A DNA stretch of 64,000 nucleotides from Cenococcum geophilum 1.58 (GCA_001692895.1 KV748217.1:744001-808000), one strand, 5' to 3'. Positions 1 through 12,334 are shown, numbered from the stretch's first letter. The notes: a model not told the origin generated them from the letters alone. Numbers and translations: made by a program.

Positions 1-1194
1 AGAACCTTCCTATATTAAATAGCAAGCGCTAGCAGATATTTGATCCTCTACGCGGTAAGGCAATAACGGTAAAGCTATTATACGGTCCTCCAAAGGCAAT
101 TAAAACGCACACTTATATAGACTAAAGGACGTTTAAATTGCTGCTCAATTGGCTGGTTAACAAATACAAATTACGCCTATAGGAATGTATATCAGCGGAG
201 CAGAAGCTGATAATATTTATGGCGATATATGGGGGGGGGGCTTAGTATGAGGATAGCCGGGTGGGAGTTTTAACATTCGACTCGTACAATTAGCCTGTAG
301 GTAGTTAATATTTAAAGTTATAGAGGACTAGAACTTACCTATATAAGCGCTTTTTATAAAGTTCTTAATGCTCTATGCAAGCTGCATAAAGATATCATCA
401 AACTGCCGCCTAATTGCATACCCGAACGGATCGAATCTGACGACAAAATGTGGCCATTTTTTAGTGACTGTATAGGCGCGCTCCACGGCTCGTATGTGCC
501 TATTTCGGTGCCAAAAGCTGAGCAATCGGCATGGCGAAATAGGAAGGGCTGGATATCGCAGAACGTGCTCGCGGCGTGCGATTTTAATATAAACTTCGTG
601 TATATTTTACCTAGGTAAGAAGGCTCTGCATACAACAGCCAAGTGCTTAGTTTTGCGAAGGATCGGGGCTTCTATACACTACTAGAAAAATACTATTTAG
701 CAGATGCCAGATATATAGCTAACAATCCTTTAGTTCTAGTACCATATTGAAAGGTTAGATATTATCTAAAAGAGTAGGCTAAGGCAAGGCAGAGGCTAAA
801 GAATAAGTATAAACTATTTAACCTGCGCCATGCGTCCTTAAGGAATGTTATTAAGCGTATATTTGGTGTACTTAAAGCGCGCTTTTTAATATTTAATAAA
901 GGCCGTAGAGGCTATGCCCGGAAGACGCAGGTAAAGATTATATAGGCGTTAACGGCGGTGCATAACTTTCTAAACTAGAATAGCTGTAATCCGCATAAGG
1001 ATAACTCTGGTTATAAAAGTAAGGACGATTTAGATACTAATAACTATACGGCTTCTAATAGCGCAGGTAAGTAAATAATAAGCTAGCGGCGGGAGGATAT
1101 AGCAGATGCAATATAGGAGTAGTATTAGGGCGTTCTAGCTACAAGGCGTGGGTGTAGTTAAAGAAATCCTAGAAGTTCTATATTCGATTTTTAA
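1..1194 (+). pseudogene. PIF/Harbinger-type transposase remnant
   Basis: DDE transposase of the PIF/Harbinger (HARBI1-like) class, which would cut and paste its own element. The N-terminal helical part reads in one frame from about position 42 to a run of ten G at 231-240. After that run the reading moves to the frame of position 241 and stays there to the stop at 1192-1194. Recognisable parts are SDCIGALHGSYVPI (catalytic-domain start, about 464), the RNRKGWISQN block (about 540), KYYLADARY (about 690) and FNLRHASLRNVIKRIFGVLK (about 820), followed by the acidic tail IADA usual in this family. In-frame TAA/TAG lie at probable Gln/Trp codons, as RIP would leave them, and one TGA follows VPY. 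The 5' end lies outside the window. The partner SANT-like ORF is convergent. Confidence 0.85.
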
Positions 1195-1343
1195 TAGTAA
1201 TATTACCTGTTTTCACAAAGGTTAAAGCGGCAGATGTAATTAATCTATTAGCGTAGCATTTCAGTACCTAAAAATACGTGCAACACCACTATTAAAAAAG
1301 TTGTGATAGGTTATTTAGCTATAGATTAATTACTTTACCTATA

Positions 1344-1770
1344 ACGTTTTACACAAGCGAGCGCCGCATACGGCTGAGCGCCGCATCTTAAAACCCCACC
1401 AAAAATTGGGAAATTTATACTTTAATATCTTAACAACCACTAAATAATAAATTCTAATAATTTAGATTTAGACTTTTATATACACTCTATAGCTTCTATT
1501 AAAGTTATATAGTAAATAGTTTAGTAGTTTTTAAGATATTAAATCTTAGAGGCTAAAATAGGGCTGGGTTGCTCTTATCTTAAAAACTACTAAACTATTT
1601 ACTATATAACTTTAATAGAAGCTATAGAGTGTATATAAAAGTCTAAATCTAAATTATTAGAATTTATTATTTAGTGGTTGTTAAGATATTAAAGTATGAA
1701 TTTTCTAATTTTTGGTGGGGTTTTGAGATGCGGCGCTCGGCCGTGTGCGGCGCTCGCTTGTGTAAAACGT
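1344..1770. mobile_element. Foldback MITE with TA duplication (copy 1)
   Basis: The whole 427-bp segment is a long inverted repeat: the left arm from ACGTTTTACACAAGCGAG runs about 200 bp and returns in reverse complement to end CTCGCTTGTGTAAAACGT. TA flanks each side (1342-1343, 1771-1772), the usual Tc1/mariner-type target. The arms differ mostly by C/T and G/A changes. It sits between the convergent Harbinger transposase and the SANT-like ORF. Its inner arm (CCACCAAAAATTGGG, then TTTAATATCTTAACAAC) matches the foldback at 51297-51730, but the outermost 45 bp differ. It has no coding capacity. Confidence 0.9.
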
Positions 1771-1789
1771 TACTACTTAAGGACTAGAG

Positions 1790-2111
1790 CCAAAATTAAC
1801 GTTATACTAATCCTCTACTAAAGGACCCTAATTATTTAAGATGTAACTGCTGCCGTTTTATATTAACTACTAGCTGCCTAATATACCCTTTTTAAGCTTT
1901 ATTAGTAAGTAAATTAAAAATATAGGTCCTGCTTTTAACCTTAAATCCTTTTAAAATAAGTTGCTAATTAATAATAGAAAGGTACCTAAAATTATAAATA
2001 AAGCTACCCATAGCCTTTTTAAGTGGCGAGCTATGCATTACTAACAGCGTTATCTTTAATAATTTAAACGTTACCGCCGCCTTATTAATACTCTCACTTA
2101 AAGCTTTTATT
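1790..2111 (-). pseudogene. SANT/MADF-like accessory ORF, C-terminal part
   Basis: Read on the minus strand this continues the SANT-like ORF of 47744-48883 beyond the gypsy-B insertion. The text includes AVTFKLLKITLLVMHSSPLK and GYIRQLVVNIKRQQLHLK, with TAA/TAG at Gln codons. Fungal Harbinger elements often carry such a second DNA-binding ORF, and long helical C-termini are common in them. The duplicated ACTAC/ACCAC at the gypsy-B borders and the same orientation on both sides support one split gene. The exact stop is uncertain (about 1790-1830). Confidence 0.65.
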
Positions 2112-2116
2112 ACTAC

Positions 2117-2303
2117 TATTACGGTACTGACTTAACGTATACTATTTTATACTATCTCGTACTATTTCCTACTATTAGCTAGCCTACTACTAGTAACTTA
2201 GCGGCCGGCCCTACTATTTATATATAATACCCCCTTTCTACCTTCTTCCCCTCTTTATACTATAACGTAGTTATTTAGTCTACTTTATTATAGTACTATA
2301 ATA
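2117..2303 (+). repeat. gypsy-B 5' LTR
   Basis: 187 bp, beginning TATTACGG and ending ACTATAATA, which are the RIP forms of a TG...CA LTR. It matches 47552-47738 along its length, with differences mainly C/T and G/A. Confidence 0.85.
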
Positions 2304-3593
2304 GTTTATAGTATCTTTAATTTGCGCCCCGTCGTGATTACTAATTCCTTATACCCTAGCTAATTAACCTTCGCCCTAGAGCAATTGTGACCTATATACG
2401 CCTCTACTAAAACCAATATATCCCTAGTATAGTCCTAAAACAATCCTTAGTTTTTACCTAGCGCCTAAATAGGCAACACTAATAACACTAAAATAGCCGA
2501 AACTTAGAACCCCCGTAACGTTTTTATAGACCTCTTTATAGAGATATACCCTAATATCGCGTAGATAATCCGCCGCTCCCTACTATACCCTAAAACCTTT
2601 AAGCTTAGTAAAGCTTACCTTACCCTTATTAACTATACTAATAAGTTCCTTAATAATATTAAAGAAGGACTATAGTATATATATAATATAAACACTGCCA
2701 ATAAGAAAGCTAATAAAAACCTTAGTGCCCTTATTACTTCTTAGATAGGAACTATTAACTCCTAAATAGAGACTATCGCCATTCTAAAATAATTAACCCC
2801 TATAATAATAGTAGTAACTTAGCAGAAAAAACGGAGATCTAAAAACCCACCAGTATTTAGCGGAAAAAGTACCCTACTAGAATAATAAGCTAATTTTAAA
2901 ACCTAGTATATTAAGATTAAGGAAGTCTTTAACCGGGACTAGGATTACTTTAATATAGTTTAGTTCTAGATCCTTTATATCTCGGATATACTAAAGGATA
3001 AGGCCTATAAGTTTATTAAGTAGGGCCTAAAGCTTATATACGAGAACCCAAATAACACATTTACGTAGAAATGGCCTACTAAGGAAGATATACTTAAAGA
3101 CCTTACTACCTATTATAAGGTCCTTAATATAACCTAGGTTATAAAGAATAAGCTTAACTATTTCCCCTAGGGCGAGCGTAATTACTAGTTTTAGAAGGGA
3201 GAGCTTAATAAGCTAATAGTCTGCGCTAAGAAGATAGATAAATAGAAGGTAAACCTACTCTAAAGTAAAAGAGCTAGTACTTAGACTTACCTATAAAATT
3301 AATAACAGCGACTATATAGGTTAGAGTAAGTAGATAGATATATTTGCTAAGAACCTTATAAACTATATATACTAAACTAACCTTAAGAAAAACGCTAACC
3401 ACCGCCTACCTACCTAAGCCCCTGCCCCTATATTAACCCTAACCCTAGTAGTAACTAGAAAACCTATAAACCTTAATAGAATCTTAGATACGGAGCGTAA
3501 GCGCTATATTAATAATAGACTATACCTTACCTATAGCCTACCTAGCTATTAAAAGGATACCTATAACCCTACTAAGATAGTAAACCTAGTTCT
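2304..3593 (+). pseudogene. gypsy-B leader and gag region
   Basis: Internal DNA following the 5' LTR. From about 2390 it reads as a gag-like polypeptide on the plus strand, with a capsid-type helical segment around 2900-3250. It ends where gypsy-A copy 1 inserted (duplicated GTTCT at 3589-3593). This is a broken fossil; the function is inferred from position and general resemblance to gypsy gag. Confidence 0.6.
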
Positions 3594-3803
3594 TGTAACG
3601 GCGCTATCGCACGTTACCTGCCAAATTCTGCCATATTCTACTAATTTGCGATTAGCCCGCCTAAAGCTAGCGCCTTAGCGGCTTACCCTATATATTTATT
3701 TATATTGGTCCTAGCGACCCCTTTTCCTTTTCTTTAGCTTAGTATTTTTGTAATATAGCATTCTATAAGCTTCGGTTTAGAAGCATTTGTATAAGCCGTA
3801 ATA
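3594..3803 (+). repeat. gypsy-A copy 1, 5' LTR
   Basis: 210 bp, starts TGTAACGGCGCTATCGCA and ends GCCGTAATA. It matches 9571-9780 and the LTRs of copy 2. Confidence 0.9.
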
Positions 3804-4033
3804 TTATACTAAGCTCTCCCTACCTTACCTGGGAAGGCCTTAATAATATTCCACCCTAAAGAAACTTCGTCTGCAACAACGCATTAACGCGCTATACTTA
3901 GACACTAAAATAACTCTATATTGCCTGGGAAGGCCTAGATAATATCCTACCTTATAAGCTAGATAGGACTGGACCTATACCCCCGGAATTAAAACTAAAG
4001 CGTATAATACCGATAAACCTTAAGAAGCTAACG

Positions 4034-7000
4034 ATGGCACCTAAAGCAAGCTTATTTAAGAGAGCTACCTTTACCTAAGAGGAACCTAAGATTTAATTGG
4101 GATTAGAAATTAAAGACAATAATAACGTCGTAGACGTACGCGAGCAGATTCGCGCCCTTGCAGCTAGTTAGGAAGCCAATTATCTTAAAGCAAGAAATAT
4201 ACAAGAGACCCTATAAGAGATCCTAGAAAGCCTTACGGCCCTATAAAATAGCCTAGCTTTCCCTTCTTAAAGCCCTAGCCGACCTGTTTACTCTACTAAA
4301 TATGATATACTAGGGAGTATAGATATAATAACGAAGTAATTAAAGTCCGTTAAGCTCCTTAACCCCCTACTACTATCTAACGGGATAGACCGTACCTTTA
4401 AGAATTAGAGGATTTAAGTATAAGGAAAGCTCCGTGTTAACTATAACTATTTCCTTTCTAAAGAAGCTAAAATACTCTACCTCTTTAGTTAAACCACTGG
4501 GGACGCCTAACGGCACCTTTAAGCTAAGTTTAAGGACGACTTCCCTATCTAATTTATATCTATTAATAAGATAATACGGCACCTAGCGGCTATTTATATT
4601 AACCCGAATAAAGTACAGAATACCCACTATAACTATAATTGCCTAATAATAAAACCGAACTAACCCTTTGCTGAATTCTAGACTTAATTCCTATACCTTA
4701 TAAAAGAAGGCTAGGTTCCCCTTAAGAACTACTAATTAGACATATATAATAAGCTAATAATCCAGCTATAAGAAAAGATCGCTATAACCTTAGATAACCT
4801 ACTAACCTATAAAAAAACTCGCAGCTTATTACTTATTATTAGACTTAAAACTAAAGCGGATTAACACCTACCCTAATTAGTAGAAGCGACTCTATAATAA
4901 TTAGAACTCGCTAGCTATACCTATAGAAGCTAAAGCAGGAAGATAAGTTACGACTACTTTTATACTAAAGGCGGTTATAACTATATACCGGCGAGCCTCA
5001 CCTAACTAGTTATATACCACGCCATTAACTAGTATTCGCCGTAATACTCCGATTAACCCTGCCTTAGCTATATACTTTAACTATAATAAGTAGGGTTACT
5101 TTACCTTATCCTGCCCGGAGCTAAAGGATATAGGCGATATTAAGGAGATAGAGGAAGGAGAAATGTTTAATAAGTTGGGAAAAGAAGAACCCTAGGGAAA
5201 GACTCCTCCCTAGGGTACCCTATTAATCTTAAAGAGATTAATCTTAGTTAGTTAATAGGTGGAAAGTATTTTATAGTTCTATATATAGTATCTTAAAATA
5301 AATATAGAGTTAATATAACCGCCCTTATTAATACTAGAGCAAATAGCTTCGCCTTTATAAATACTGCCTATATAAATAATGTTGCTAAGTTTCTAAATAT
5401 AGAAGCTATTTAACTAGAGAAGCCTATTTAGGTAAAAGGCTATAACGGCTAAGCCGGTTAGCCTATTACCTATATCTTAAAGTTATATATTGCTCTTAAC
5501 GGACAACGCTAATATAATATCCCCTTTTATATCCTAGACCTAGGGTCCTATAATATAATCCTTAGACGAAAATAGATGTCCTATTTTAATATTTAGTTAA
5601 ACGTATAATAAAGACGGTTTGTCTAGCCAGAGGATAAACTAAGGTTACTTTCCTTTATTAGGGAGATCTAAATTAACCGCAAGATACTAACCGTAAGGGC
5701 TGACCCTACTTACTAGTAGGACGTTTAGGCCCGTAACCTAGCCTTTACCTAAAAAGACGCCCGCTACGAAGCTGGAAAGAACTCCGTACTAATAAAGATA
5801 CTCTCCTAAAGCGCTATATTTAAAGAGGACTCTATATATAAAAGTGGGACAGATAGTAATATAGATAATGTTTAAATTATATAGATCTAACTGGTATAGA
5901 AAAGAACGTATTAATAGGATATAAGGGATAACCTCTAAAAAATGCAATAGGAGCTAAAAGGAGTAATAATAACGCCAGTACCCTGGAAGTCCCTAAAGTT
6001 ATATACACCCCCATTATTAGGTAACCCCCCTACTATAAATATTGCCGTAATTAGTGCTATAGCGTTCTACTTTAATATATACCGGAAGGATAATAAGGTC
6101 TTTATAATAAGCCTATATAAGATTAACCGAATTATTAATAATAGAGAGGAAAGGCTAGCTAAGGAAACTAATAAGGAACTAGTTAAATGCCTTCTTTTTA
6201 CCATTTATATAAACTATAAGGATATATTCTTAAAGGCGGCCTTAGATAAGTTACCCCCCTACTAGATATATAATTATAAGATTTAATTAGAAGCTAATAA
6301 CTTGCTAGGCTATAGCCCCCTCTACTATTAATTAATAGATAAGCTAAAAGTAATAAAGTAGTACTTAATTAATAACCTGGATAAAGGGTTTATTAAGCTA
6401 AGTTAAGCCCCTTTTACTTCCCCTATCCTATTCGTAAAAAAGCCTAATAGAGGCCTTTGTTTTTGTATTAACTATTAAAAACTAAACGCTATTACTTAAA
6501 AGAACTGGTATTCTATTCCTTTAATTAATAAAACCCTTATATATCTAAGCTAGGTAAAGATCTTTACTAAACTTAATATCTGCTAAGCTTTTTACCAAAT
6601 TAGGATAGACCCTATATCTAAAGATTTAATAATATTCTGTACCTGTTATGGTTCCTATAAATATAAAGTTCTTCCTTTTAGACTAATAAATGGACCGGCT
6701 ACATACTAAAGGTATATAAATAACGTTCTTTTTAATTACCTTAATGAATTCTGTACGGCATACCTAGACGACATTCTTATATACTTAGACGACGAACTTA
6801 AGTATTAGGTTTATATTAAAAAGGTCCTAAAGAGACTACAGAACGTAGGCTTATAAGTTAATATTAAGAAATATAAGTTTAGGGTAAAGCGTATAAAATA
6901 CCTTAGGTTTATTATAATTATAAAAGGAATTAAAGTTAATACTAAGAAGGTAGAGATAATCCGTAACTAGAAGCCCCCTTATATAGTAAAAGGAATCCAA

Positions 7001-9260
7001 TCCTTTTTTGGCTTTTATAACTTCTACTACTAGTTTATCCGTAACTACGGAATTATAGCAAAACCTCTTATATAACTAACCAGGAAGGACACGTATTTTG
7101 TTTTTAATAATAGCTATATAAAAGCCTTTAAAGAGATAAAAAATCGGCTTATCTCTTTCTTAATCCTTTACCACTATAACCCGGACCTTAAATTAATACT
7201 AAAAACGGATACCTCTAATAGGGTTATAGCGGGAATCCTATTATAGTTACATCTAGACGGTAAATAGTACCCTATAGCTTTTTTTTTTTTAAAGATAATA
7301 GACCTGGCTAAGTGTAACTATAAAGTATATAACAAAGAAATACTAGCTATTATTTAATTACTCTCCTAATAGCGTGTAGAGCTTAAAGGTACGAACTCCT
7401 AGATTAAGATATATATAGATTATAAAGCCCTAGAGTACCTTATAACTATAAAGCAGCTTACTAAATAATAAGCCTAGTGGGCCAAAATACTCTCCTAATT
7501 CTTCTTTACGATTATATATTATTTTAGTAAGTAAAACTCTAAGGCTAATGCCCTAACCTAAAGAGAATAAGATATAGGCCCTTAGGGTAAGCTAAAGACC
7601 TAATATTAGACGCGCGCCCTCCTCTATTTAGAATAGCTTAACCTATAGATCCTTAAGGAGCTAGACTCTTAGTAAAACGAGCTAGCACTAATAAAGGAGT
7701 CCTTAGATAAGCTAATAGGGCTAATTAACCGCCTCCTAACTANAAACNNCACGGCTNANNCCTTAAGGGCCCTCCGNNAATAAGCNGTAAAAGAAGACCC
7801 TAATTTTAAGACGGAGGAAGGATTGCTCCTATACTAGGAGCGGCTTATAGTCCCTAATGTTAATAATCTACGGACTAAACTAATCCGCGAAGCTTATTAC
7901 TAAGTCTCTATAGTATACCCTAGTAAGAATAAGACCTATAAAATTATTAACTGCCGCTACTACTAGCTAAGAATAGTTATAAATATTAATTGATATATAC
8001 GGAACTGCGAAGACTGCTAAAGAGCTATAATTCTACGGGATAAGACCCTAGGACTACTTAAGCCACTTCTAATACTAAAGCGCCCTTAGTAGTATATCTT
8101 TATAGACTTTTATAAACTACCTAGAGACCATAACGGATACGATATAGTTATGGTTATAGTTAATCGCTTTAGTAAACGCTCGTTTTTAATTCCCTGTTAT
8201 AAGAACATTAATACTAAAAAGGTAGCCTAGCTATATATCTATTACGTCTACCAAATCTACGGACTATTAGATACTATTATATCTAATTATAGGCTATAGT
8301 TTATATCGGCCTTCTGGAATAAGTTTACTTAAATTTTAGGCATTAAGCTAAAGCTTTCTACGGCTTATTACCCCCGGATAGACGGTTAGATAGAGATTGT
8401 AAATTAGTACCTGGACTAGAGGCTTAAGCCCTTTATTAACTATTTTTAGAACAACTGGTTTAAACTACTACCCTTAATAGACTACGCGTAAGCAACCCTA
8501 CCCCATAACTCTATAGGGTTTGCCCTAATTTAGCTAGAAATGGGATACTTACCCCGCATAAGCTTTAACTAGAAAAGGCTAGAAAAACCCTAGACTATAT
8601 AAGAGAAGCTATCCTATACTAAGGCCTAATAGTACGCTAAACAATTGGAGGAAGCCTGGACGGTAGCCTGCGAGAACCTAAAAAAGCTTAGAGGTTAATA
8701 AAATAGTAGGCGAATAAACACCGTCAAGAGCCCGATTTTGCCCCTGGTAATATAATCTAGGTTATAATAAGGAATTAAAAGACTAAACGACCCAGCCGTA
8801 AGCTGGACTATTAGATGGTAGGACTATATAAGGTTCTTAAAAAAATAGGCAACTTGTATAAGATAAAGCTCCTAGATTTAATTAGGGTTTACCTTATCTT
8901 CTTACTAAATAAGTTACGGAAAGCTATAAATAACCTATTACTTGGATAAAAGAAAGAGCCTCCCCTACTAGTTTAAGTAAACGGTGATAATAAATGGGAG
9001 GTTAATAAAATATTAGCCTATAAGATAGTACGGGGAGCGCTAAAATACTATATTTAATAAAAGGGCTACAATTCTAACCTAACCTAGTACCCTATGTAGA
9101 ACTTTATAGGCTACCCCTAGAAGCTTAAAGAATTCTATAACTAATACCCTAATATACCTAGACCCCTAAAGTACCTAGACGAATAGATGAAATGCTAGTA
9201 TAATAAAGATAATAAGTTACTAAAAGAATATAGGGACAAAAACGCCCTAAAGCCCTAATA
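4034..9260 (+). pseudogene. gypsy-A copy 1 gag-pol remnant
   Basis: Plus-strand coding remnant running from gag through protease, reverse transcriptase, RNase H and integrase to a C-terminal chromodomain, the chromovirus order. The same order and length are seen in copy 2. It is a fossil with dozens of breaks, nearly all of the C-to-T/G-to-A kind. Open frames on the opposite strand here (for example 4373-4582) are shadows. Confidence 0.85.
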
Positions 9261-9325
9261 CAGCTGTTTACCAAATTCTGCTATATTCTGCCGTTTTCTG
9301 CTAGTACCGTAAAATTTCAGATATC

Positions 9326-9385
9326 TAGGAACTTTAACCGCCGGTTAAAGTTGTCTAATTAGTTAGATCCGTGCTAAGACTTTTA
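9326..9385 (+). repeat. Shared 3' module, short form (gypsy-A copy 1)
   Basis: AACTTTAACCGCCGGTTAAAGTT followed by a TCTAATTAGTTAGATC-like tail. This is the start of the cassette found in the copia element (17505-17670) and gypsy-B (47275-47431). It lies downstream of the chromodomain and upstream of the polypurine tract. Confidence 0.75.
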
Positions 9386-9570
9386 ATAGCTACTCTTTCT
9401 AGCCTAGTGCTTCCACTTAGCCTATAATCGCCCTTTTATACTTAGTCTGGACGTACTTATATCCCCTTTATCTCCTTATCTTATATTTTATAATCCTACG
9501 TTTATAAGCCTAGTACTACCCTATTTTTAACTAGGCCTAAAGGTAGGCTTTCTTTTAAAGAGGGGGGTAA

Positions 9571-9780
9571 TATAACGGCGCTATTGCATATTACCTGCCA
9601 AATTCTGCCATATTCTGCCAACCTATAATTGGCCCGCCCAAAGCTAGCGCCTTAGCGGCTTACCCTATATATTTATTTACATCGGTCCTAGCGACCCCTT
9701 TTTCTTCTCTTTAGCTTAGTATCTTTATAATATAGCATTCTACAGGCTTTGGTTTAGAAGTATTTATACGAGCCGTAATA
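9571..9780 (+). repeat. gypsy-A copy 1, 3' LTR
   Basis: 210 bp starting TATAACGGCG (RIP form of TGTAACGG) directly after the polypurine tract, and ending GCCGTAATA before the GTTCT duplication. Confidence 0.9.
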
Positions 9781-9785
9781 GTTCT

Positions 9786-10944
9786 AATACTACCCTATTA
9801 AATAATATAAACTAATAACTGCGGACGCGGCAACTATAGAGTTTATTATAAACGCGGCGACTACGGAGCCTATTATAGCCGCGGTAGATAACCCCCCCCT
9901 TTAACTCTATAGCTTAGTTACTTTAAACTATACCTTATATAGGAGCTAACCCATTAATAACGCCTAGTATTAGCAACTCCGCGCTAGTAAATATAAATAC
10001 GGCTATATTATTAGCGAGGTATTATCTTTCTATACCCTAACCGAGACTAAGACTAATACTACTAGCTAGATAGATACTGGACCACCCCGCTAAAACAGCC
10101 CTATACCCTAGTTATTAAAAGGTAGACCTTTAAACTAAGTCGCGTCTAAGGGTCTAAACCATATAAGGAGGAAGATAAGAAAATTAGGTCCCTATTACTA
10201 GATTAATTAATCCTTTCTATTAGTAAGCTGCTATTTAATCTTAAATTAGCAAATAGTAATAAGAAATTAATCCTTATTTAAACCCAACTCTTCTTATTAC
10301 GTAACCTATACCCCTAAGTTTATATTAATATAGTAAGCCTAATAGACTCCGGTAGTACTATAATAGTATTTACTAATATTGAGTCTATTATAAGAAAGTA
10401 TAACGTTATAATTAAGAAGCTGCTAGCACCTAGGCTACTGCGCCTTATAAATAATATCCTAACTTCGCTTGTTACGGACTACTTTACTACCTAAATATTA
10501 ATCGGCCTTTATACTAAAGCTATACTCTTTTTTATTACTAAACTCTCGCCTACTACCCTAATTATCCTAGGTATGCCCTAGCTTTAGAAGTATAAGCCCT
10601 ATCCTAGCTTTAGGAAACTTAAGATCCGCTTTAACTTAGACTACTACTCTAAGCACTACCTCCCGTAGGGGATAACCGACAGTAGTAGGGACGCCCTATA
10701 TAGATACTTAGTACTACTAAGCCTAGTGCCTAGGACTATATATAAAGCCTTAATAGTAAAAGACGTTCCTAATAAAGGGGAGCCTATATAGCTATAAAGA
10801 AACAAAATAGTAAAAGACTGGACTACCCTAGTACTTAAGACTAAAATAACGGGCTAGCTAGCCCTGCTAAGACTAAAGAAGAAGGTCCGCTTTGTGCCGC
10901 TATTATTAAAAATCTAACCCTAACCTAGGCACTATTTAAACTCT
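9786..10944 (+). pseudogene. gypsy-B gag end and protease region
   Basis: Continuation of gypsy-B between the gypsy-A and giant-element insertions. A retropepsin-like segment with an LIDSGST-type active-site motif lies at about 10340. The same frame runs on towards the ACGT duplication at 10945-10948 where the giant element entered. Broken fossil. Confidence 0.7.
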
Positions 10945-10948
10945 ACGT

Positions 10949-10971
10949 CAGGAAAAAATTTACTAGCATTT
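10949..10971 (+). repeat. Left terminal inverted repeat of the giant element
   Basis: CAGGAAAAAATTTACTAGC then ATTT. The right end reads the same in reverse complement except C for T at position 16. Confidence 0.85.
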
Positions 10972-11080
10972 AATTTTACTTTTCTGCCATTTTAGCATTT
11001 TCTAGCATTTCTAGCATTTCCTAGCATTTAGCTGCCAAATGCCGCATTTAGAATTAAGTGTTAGCATTTAGCTACTAAGT
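10962..11080. repeat. Left subterminal AGCATTT repeats
   Basis: At least seven irregularly spaced copies of AGCATTT or a close variant, plus GCCAAATGCCGCATTT. The right end (43440-43490) has the opposite strand version (GCCAAATGCTGC, AAATGCTGG). Repeated subterminal motifs on both ends are typical transposase-binding sites in CACTA/KDZ-like elements; that role here is inferred. Confidence 0.6.
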
Positions 11081-11092
11081 GCTAACTATAAG

Positions 11093-11325
11093 ATTACTAA
11101 GCATATATAAAAGTATAAATTTCATAATTTTTATATTTTATATACACTTTATTAATATTACTAAGCATATATAAATGTATAATTTTTATAAATTTAATAT
11201 TTTATATAGGCTTTATTAATATTACTAAGCATATAAAAATATATAATTTTTATAAATTTAATATTATTAATAAAAATTTAACATTTTATATTTTATATAT
11301 ATTTTATTAATATTAGTAAGCATAG
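11093..11325. repeat. AT-rich tandem repeat, about 64-bp unit
   Basis: Units start ATTACTAAGCATATA: 11093-11156 (64 bp), 11157-11220 (64 bp), 11221-11311 (91 bp, expanded), then a partial unit from 11312. There is no coding. It lies between the left end and the 3' end of the SNF2 gene; 11326-11500 holds nothing I recognise apart from another AAAAAATTTACTAG near 11345. Confidence 0.85.
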
Positions 11326-11499
11326 GGGGCAGGGCGGCATTATAAAAAAATTTACTAGTATCTTAAATTAGGTTTATGCTAATTAAGTAATTTCGGCATT
11401 TAGCCGTATTTAGTTGTATTTTGCGGCTATATACTACACCGCTAATAACAATGCTATAATTTGCGGCTAAACGCCGCCTTAATAATAAAAGTGCTATAA

Positions 11500-12042
11500 G
11501 CTGCAGTATAATGCTCTCTTAGAAATAATAATACTAGAAATATTTTAGTTAACTAAGTTTACTATATACGCTACGCTACTACCTATAAGTTACTAGAAGA
11601 TACGTCCCTTAGCCTACATATACGCCACTATATAATTATAATAGGTTTCGCTATATAGCGGCTATATATAGTATTTGGAACTATTTACAGTTGCATTATA
11701 CTTTTATAATCGTTACCAGTATTAAATAGTCTTAGTGTCTTTCTTCTTGCCTTAGCCTGCTTTTAAGCTTAAATTAGCCTTCTCCTTATATACCAACTTG
11801 TGCAGTAACAACGTAAATTTAGTTAACTTTAATATCCTTTACTTAATACTTAACTTCTAATTAGCTATAATAGTACTATAGTAGATAGGCTTAGTTTATC
11901 CTTGTTAATCTATCTAAGTAAATAGTTACTTTACCTCTAAGAGCTTATGGCTTAGCTTAGCTATAATAGTATAATTTATACGCTATAAGTTAATAGACAG
12001 CCCAATTAATATAAAGGTGTAAAGTAGGATCTACTTAGAGTT
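11500..12042 (-). pseudogene. SNF2-type helicase, C-terminal part (helicase_C)
   Basis: Minus-strand continuation of 18003-21350 beyond the copia insertion. It includes ILIGLSINL and then LFT-ID-QG-TKPIYYS (11885-11950), which corresponds to SNF2 motif VI (QxxGRxxRxGQTxP) with Arg and Gln codons turned to stops or altered by RIP. A basic tail KKKDTKTI follows. The helicase C-terminal lobe is split by the copia element: the duplicated ATTAG (12043-12047 and 17998-18002) marks the join. Reading remains possible to a stop near 11505. Identification rests on motif VI here and Walker A in the other part. Confidence 0.75.
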
Positions 12043-12047
12043 ATTAG

Positions 12048-12228
12048 TGTTGGGAATAGGGCAAATTGCCGCCATATACGGCAAATTGCCGTCACGTGTT
12101 GCCGCGGCACTAGCGTGGTAAGGAACCTTAAGTTCCTTACCCTTCCCCTTTCTTGGAATAAAAACAATAACAATTATTATACTATCTACGAACCGTAGCT
12201 ACGTAATATCCCCCTTGTGTAACCAACA
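12048..12228 (+). repeat. copia copy 1, 5' LTR
   Basis: TGTTGGGAATAGGG ... TGTAACCAACA, 181 bp. It holds two GGCAAATTGCCG units followed by CACGTGTTGCC, a short palindromic repeat also present in the copy 2 LTR. Confidence 0.92.
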
Positions 12229-12334
12229 CTGATTAGTGGTTAACTTTACAGTTATACCACAGAACAGCTAGGTATTCACTAAGAAGAGACGAGCCACTAT
12301 ACTAGTGCTACTCGTGCTAAGGGAAGCTGTCTTT

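Larger units (their letters stand above)
3594..9780 (+). mobile_element. Ty3/gypsy chromovirus family A, copy 1
   Basis: A full-length 6187-bp element with 210-bp LTRs (3594-3803, 9571-9780) and target duplication GTTCT (3589-3593, 9781-9785), inserted in gypsy-B. Parts in order: gag from ATG 4034, a CCHC knuckle near 5085, protease region about 5250-5600, reverse transcriptase about 6450-7060, RNase H about 7170-7570, integrase about 7830-8650, chromodomain about 9000-9250, and a polypurine tract AAAGAGGGGGG just before the 3' LTR. It is broken throughout by RIP, visibly more so than copy 2 at 30019-36202. A cluster of undetermined bases lies at 7743-7790. Confidence 0.92.
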
